Below are positions 31,032 through 36,620 of a DNA stretch of 36,620 bases, piece after piece. Under the pieces are notes generated by a model, which searched no databases, was not told where the DNA came from, and saw only the letters and a list, made by a program, of their open reading frames with translations. The DNA lies in NCBI RefSeq assembly GCF_000003815.2, contig NC_049984.1, forward strand, positions 9,899,443-9,936,062. Direction: 5' to 3'. The translations under genes and the position numbers were made by a program. Every line of letters starts with the position of its first letter. The first letter of the stretch is position 1. Origin of the DNA: Branchiostoma floridae (Eukaryota > Chordata > Leptocardii > Amphioxiformes > Branchiostomatidae).

Positions 31032-34000
31032 GTTCGTAGCAACTGCCTCCATTTCTGATGTAAAATATCATTTGTTGGCATGCTCATTTTTAGAGGAAGT
31101 CATTGGTCATATTGGTGACCTCCACCTCAAACTTTATCATCAATATGTAGATAGTATAATATACTTCTAAAAATTTAAACAGGCTATAATGACCCCTTGA
31201 GGCTGGTTAATAATACCCATGCTCAGTAGTGAAAGACAGTCTCAAATAAAAATTGGCCGTTGACTCTATCGCAGTGCCCTGCATCATTCGACCTACCAAG
31301 GTCACACATATAAAGTTTTGCTCATGGCGGTCATGTTGCAGTTGCCAATAGTGGAATTTGAAGAATCTGACCTCCACTGGCCCCCACGGTCTTCCTGCAT
31401 AGTGGCATAATTTGAAGTCGACTCACAGAGAAGGTGCAGCATTACGCATGCCGAAAATCTATTTCAATGACGTTAGCCGTTCAGAAATTGCGTTTCTGTC
31501 GATGCACGAAGCACACTAATGTAATGTCATCAAGCGCTACTCGTCATATATTCGGATTATTGCACACTCCATTCGTTTCTTTTGCATTCGACGCTTCGTC
31601 ACATTTCGTCATGTGCATAATTAATGTGTATTCCTTAAAAAATGATATAGGACATTCATTTTTTGGCTATGTCATATTAAGAACCGTTGCATGAATAGAA
31701 TCGAGTTCATTTAATGTTTTGATAATGATACTGGACTCGGTATCCTGGTCACGCATTGTTAGAATATGAAAGCCTATGTATCTAAATATGCTGGTGTCGA
31801 TGAAGCATTCGTCACTGCATGTGTGTATGGTTTACGTGGCGTCTGAGATCGACTGTATACATTTCTTCCTTATAATACTCGTAGAATGTGCCCCAAATAG
31901 CCTTAAAACGCATGTCTTAATCACGTTCAATGACGTTGATCCATGGCTTCTCTGGTAATCATAATGTCGTACCAGGCTATACATTGCCATCGATGCCCTA
32001 CTAACCTACTTCCCGCCACCCAATCCCCCTTCAAAAGGAGTGATAAAGCTGAGATAAGTACGTGACCTGCGGGGGTACAGGGTTTAAAGAAACACCATCG
32101 ATTACGGGATGCATAACAAGATTGGATCTGTATTGTACCGAAAATGACATGTTACTTTTGGGTGGAGAATGTCACTTGGTATTTGTTTCAAACCCAAAAT
32201 GGCAATTTGGCATTTCCCTTAAAGATATGCTGTATATTGCAGCCTACGTTCCAGCGAACTGCGATAAATTAATGAAGAAATAGATACTGCGTCTTTATTA
32301 AACAAAAAGGGAATCGCTTTGAATAGTTTATGTCGGGAACGATCCGCAAATATGCCTTTTCTGGATCCACACTTTCATCGACCAGGAGACGGCTATTCCT
32401 GACATGCATGATACATCGTTACATGTAGACTTATTAGAATGCACGGCCACACTCGGTACTACTTACACTACGGGCGTTATTTATGAGGTAAAGGAGCCTT
32501 GGGGAATATTTCCTGTCGTATTTTCACCTTCATCCAATGTCAACCAACATTCGGTACCCACTACGGAATGGCCTTTTTATATAATCATATTCATGATATA
32601 CTTTATGGGGCTACGACTTGTTTTCTAGATGTGGAATATTGACTAGCACCCTTACTTGAAATACAAGAGTATTCATTATTGAGTATGTTTGAGTGTATGG
32701 TGCTTTCAAAAGGCTGCAGCTGAAGTAATCAAGCGCTCTTGGCTGCCAAGATGGCTTCCGTTTACTCCGAAATTGCGGTTCCATGGGGATGCCAGTCAGA
32801 CTATTAGCATGTGGAACTGGCTCCTTCTGCTCGTGTAATCTTCAAATATACGTTAGTGTCCCAAATCTCTCGGTATGAAGGTCAACTGTAATACTTCTAT
32901 GTACATTTTCAATAGTCAGATCAGACAGTTATTGTTTCTGGTAATCTAGTACGAGACGCGGTGTTGCCGCCAGGAAGACGGGCATGTCTGGGATGGTCTC
33001 ATGGGATAGAAACTCATCGCCAGTTTAGTATTATATTCAGCACGCTAGCTGGGTTCATAACCATGAAACGGTAATCTTTTATCGCCCTGCATCCGAAAGA
33101 TAAACGACCTAAAACTTTCCAGAGATTGTGATTCTATAAACCTACTTGATATTCAACGCGCACACAATAGTAACAGGAACGTGATGTTATTAGCAACATT
33201 TTTATGTACGCTTTACCTGCCCGTCAGTTATCATAGTTCATGTGAAAATTTTGTGTATGGGAGCTCTCTGTTTGGAGTTATAGATTGTAGTTAGTACTGG
33301 GATAGTATTTTACGTTGTAGTTTATCATTTTCGTGCATCTTACGTTCTGTTCTTTTTTTTTTTTTCATTTCAACTTTCTTTCTGATGTGATGTGCCGAAC
33401 GATATATCTCGCCTTTCTCAACTCTTCAATCTGTAATGGCAACGGTGACTTGTTTATGACATCAGGTACGGTAAAAGTTGGTTACTAAAAAACTAAAATG
33501 GCATGTAGAGAAGAAAGTGCTACTAAAACAAGTCTCAAGTCATGGGCTTTCAGTAATTAAACAAACATGATAGCATGGAATGTAAAGTCCGTGCAAAAAC
33601 TGAAGTAGAAACATTAGCCATATTTCATGCATTCAACGCATGCACTGCCAATTGCACTGCCAATGAAATTGCATGTTGGTATCTTACAATCAAGCTATTT
33701 GCTGCTGCTTTTCGCATGTCCTGCCAATCAAACTCATATTTTAAAAGCGAGCCTCTTTATACACATGGATACGCCTTTTGGATACTTGCACATATTTTCC
33801 TTAGCTTTGCACATGGTAACCGTTCCGTATCATTTTGCTTTCACGTTCACGCATAATTCTGTTGATTTCTTTCTGTTCCCTTTCGCCCCATTTGCCCCCT
33901 ACTCCCACCAACACTCCTGGTCTCAATATCCAGTGCCCTTAGAACACCTCGGCAACAAAAACGTGTTTCCGGCACGGAAGGACGTCCTAGGTAACTTGGT

Positions 34001-35395
34001 GTGGCATGATCGTTGACGACAGTGATAAACCGTTAACCTCATTAACATGTACAACAATTAGATGATCGGTAGAGAATGGAATGATAAGAAATCACAGCAG
34101 TACAAAAACCAGAACTGTCTTGCTTCTGTGCAATTTTATTGACATAAATGACGGAACATTGATACGGAAATAACACCTGCATGGCATGCTCAGGCAATCC
34201 TGTGTATGGTGCGATCATATGGAGGTCTACAGTCTCCTCGTATAAAATATAATTAGTCTTCTTCGTATTTATTTTTGTATCTGTATCAGTATCGATACAT
34301 GTATAGCCGGTATATTACCGCCATTCGGCGTAACACACCAGCTAACTGTAGAGATGCATGATGACGAAATACTCTGCGTGGATATTTAGGATTTAACAAC
34401 TAGCGTGAATATGTTATCATGTCACGTTCGTCAGACTTGCAGCATGAACTTAGGGCTTATCTTGTCTAATGACCTAACTTAACTGGCCACTGCTGATTGG
34501 TCAGCGTGCGTTATGAAGATACATAGCCAATATGGCAGTGTTTTGCCAGAGGCGATGTAAAAAATCGATACAATAGCGATGTTATAGAAGGACTATTTTC
34601 ACGCATACTACCCGCTACTGGTGAAACCTGATTAACATGTTTTTCCGATTCTGAACCATGAAGCCTATTTTCATTTCGCCCTTTCCAATTAGGTCAACTC
34701 GACCTCATGTGGCGGTTTTCCCTTTATGTAGATCCTCCCAGGCCTCGGCGACCAAGCTATTATTTTCGGCATGCTAACATAGAGTCGGGAAGATCCCCTC
34801 TGACATCGGTGCCGTCTGGTCTGAGAATGAATGTCAGCCTGCGTCTCGCCTCACTCCGCGGAGATCTATCGCGTTAATATTTAATTTGCCGCAATCAAAT
34901 TTAGACCGTCTCGCCTCAGGTTCACATCCATGGCTAATGCATCATTGATGGTTCACTTTGTGATTCACGGAGAGCCCCCCCATCAAAATATTGTCGACCA
35001 TTCTCCAGTATGGCTGCCCAGTATTGGATAGTCAGATGTTCTGTTTTGAGAATGAGCACGTCAGAGATACTTGTCTCGTTATCGTTGACAGAATCGAAGA
35101 TCCTTTTAGCTATCAAAGGATGTCCCTGTAGGTGTGATCGGTCGATCGCGGGAATTGTCGTGTGTTTTTTTTGCGCCACACGGTCTGTTGTCTGTTGACA
35201 AGATGTTTGGAGCTGAAACATGTTACATGAAGTGTAAAAAATTTCAGCTGACTCCTCCCTACGCTCGTACAAAGTCCCAAATTGATACATGACTGATTAT
35301 AGCAGTAGAATTGAGAACGTTGTTTTACTAATCGCGCGATCTGTTGTTTTATTTTGGACATATGAGTGATTTGTTTTCTTCCCTCCTCACTCTAG
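31032..35395 (+). other. Intron 16, 4.4 kb, no assigned exon
   Basis: Bounded by GTTCGT and CTCCTCACTCTAG. AT-rich, with a run of T near 33352-33365. Open frames at 31434-31694, 32062-32283, 32404-32628 and 33627-34016 are unexplained; the one at 32404 ends in a hydrophobic stretch (FYIIIFMIYFMGLRLVF). None has splice sites compatible with the gene. They are within chance expectation. Confidence 0.5.
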
Positions 35396-36620
35396 AACCC
35401 CGGACGCTGGCAAGACCATCCGCATTGACGAAATCTTCGACCCTCTTACCAACATCCGGGGCAAGAAGGGCGAGCCACCCAAGCGAATCCTTATCCGCGG
35501 TCAGCCGGGAATAGGGAAGAGCACACTCTGCCGCAAGCTGGCCTACGATTGGTCCAACCCAGAAAACGAGACCGGCACCATCAAGAAGTTCAAGTACACC
35601 TTCCTTATTGAAGGACGTCATCTTGGGGGCGACTTGAAGAACGCGATGGCCGAGCAACTCCTTTCGCAGGGCTTCAACGATACGCCTGAAAATCTGTGGA
35701 AATTTGTGGAAGATAATCAGAACGACGTCCTTTTCATTGTTGACGGCTATGACGAGATAGATACTTCAGTAAAGTCTGATGTAGGGGACCTCATTAGTAA
35801 GAAAATCCTTCCCCAGTCCACTCTAGTCATCACCTCCCGCCCTGAGAGCACGAAAGAGATTTCCCGCTCCGTAGACAAATCGCTGAAAGTAGAAGGCTTT
35901 AACCAGGAGAAGTCGGCGGACTTCGTTAACAAGCACTTCCACGTGACGTCTCCAAACACGGAGCACGCTCCTGACGTCACGGAAAACCTTGTCGCGGCCT
36001 TGAGAAGAGATAAGAACCTACAGCAACTCGCGGCCTACCCACTCTGTAATGCCTATCTCTGTGCTCTGTGGGAGGACACAGAGGGCGATGTCCCCACCAC
36101 AAAGTCGTCTCTCTACGATAGGCTGAAGATTGTAGTCACCAGGCGGTATTGCCTTAAACAGGGCGTCCCTCTCCCAGCTAAATCTTCAGATGTCCCTGCT
36201 CAATTTAGGTCCTACTACCGCGCCCTTGGCGAACTTGCCTACAATGGTGTGACAAACAACAAGGTTTTGTTTGACAAACCTTTGGTGCTACACAAGGTAA
36301 GAGACCCCCGAGTCCTGCAGATGGGTCTCCTGTTAGAGGAGCACTCCATCGCCCGGACCAAGCGGCACGAGTATTACCGCTTCCCGCACAAGGCCTTCCA
36401 GGAGTTCTTCGCCGCTCAGTACCTCTCCGAGATGTCCGAGTACGTGCGAAGTCCTACCTACCCCAAGCTGGTGAAGGACCGTGTATGGCGGGACATTGTC
36501 CTGTTCCTACCCGGTGCCCTCAAGCAGCAGCCTCGAGATCTCATCCCTCTTTTCAAGGCCCTCTCAGAGTACAACAACACCAGAAAGTCCACCTACTCAG
36601 ACGTCGGCCAGTACAGGCTG
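35396..36620 (+). CDS. NLR-like gene, exon 17: NACHT NTPase domain (open at right edge)
   Basis: After acceptor ACTCTAG the frame is open for 408 codons to the window end. Walker A GQPGIGKST is at 35499-35525 (GKS binds the nucleotide phosphates). Walker B is LFIVDGYDEID near 35730-35760, with the DGxDE form diagnostic of NACHT and not of NB-ARC. The sensor VITSRP is near 35826-35843. The helical-domain signature YPLCNAYLC is near 36035-36060, and FPHKAFQEFFAAQYL near 36380-36425 is the conserved FxHxxxQEFxAA of the winged-helix/superhelical part. Known role: ATP-dependent oligomerisation of STAND-class immune receptors. All key residues are present, so it should bind nucleotide. No LRR is reached. 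The body of the exon is more GC-rich than the helix introns. Closest comparison from memory is the amphioxus NLR expansion. Confidence 0.95.

Overview
The window is animal genomic DNA, most likely from a cephalochordate (amphioxus, Branchiostoma). Small exons lie in long AT-rich introns with GT-AG junctions. There is a tRNA-derived SINE, a PIF/Harbinger-like MITE and a LINE 3' end, plus a NACHT exon of the kind expanded in amphioxus NLR immune receptors. Species assignment is inference. There is no prokaryotic organisation, CRISPR array or rRNA. A run of N from 30001 to 30256 is an assembly gap.

Layout. 1-1570: the last exon (822-935) and 3' UTR of an unidentified plus-strand gene, with a SINE in its last intron. 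1571-10166: intergenic or 5' non-coding DNA, holding a promoter-like E-box palindrome plus CCAAT box (5485-5516), a 246-bp MITE with perfect 50-bp inverted repeats (7303-7548) and a nuclear-receptor-like inverted repeat (9236-9269). 10167 to the window end: one very large plus-strand gene, reconstructed here as 17 coding exons that are mutually phase-compatible (9,312 nt, 3,104 codons without a stop) and still open at the right edge.

The large gene encodes, in order: (1) a lipidation-type N-terminus, Met-Gly-Asn-Lys followed by a cysteine cluster; (2) about 1,400 residues of acidic, probably disordered sequence with two acidic dileucine motifs (EDRPLL, EDEPLL), five QT[DE][FL] short motifs and a degenerate YGRP repeat; (3) an Ala/Lys/Glu helix of more than 1,200 residues, made by one 2.7-kb repeat exon and then a ladder of small phase-0 exons; (4) an NLR-type linker and a NACHT ATPase domain with intact Walker A, Walker B, TSRP and FxHxxxQEFFAA motifs. 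LRRs, if present, lie beyond the window.

Reading: a membrane-tethered NLR whose NTPase head is carried on a very long helical arm instead of following a CARD, DEATH or Pyrin domain. Lipidation signals together with acidic dileucine motifs suggest endolysosomal placement, as in LAMTOR1. The arm could be lengthened or shortened by alternative splicing of in-frame helical exons. I know of no described NLR with this architecture, but could not search. The main alternative is that two neighbouring genes (10184-23157 and 24121 onward) have been joined in my reconstruction.
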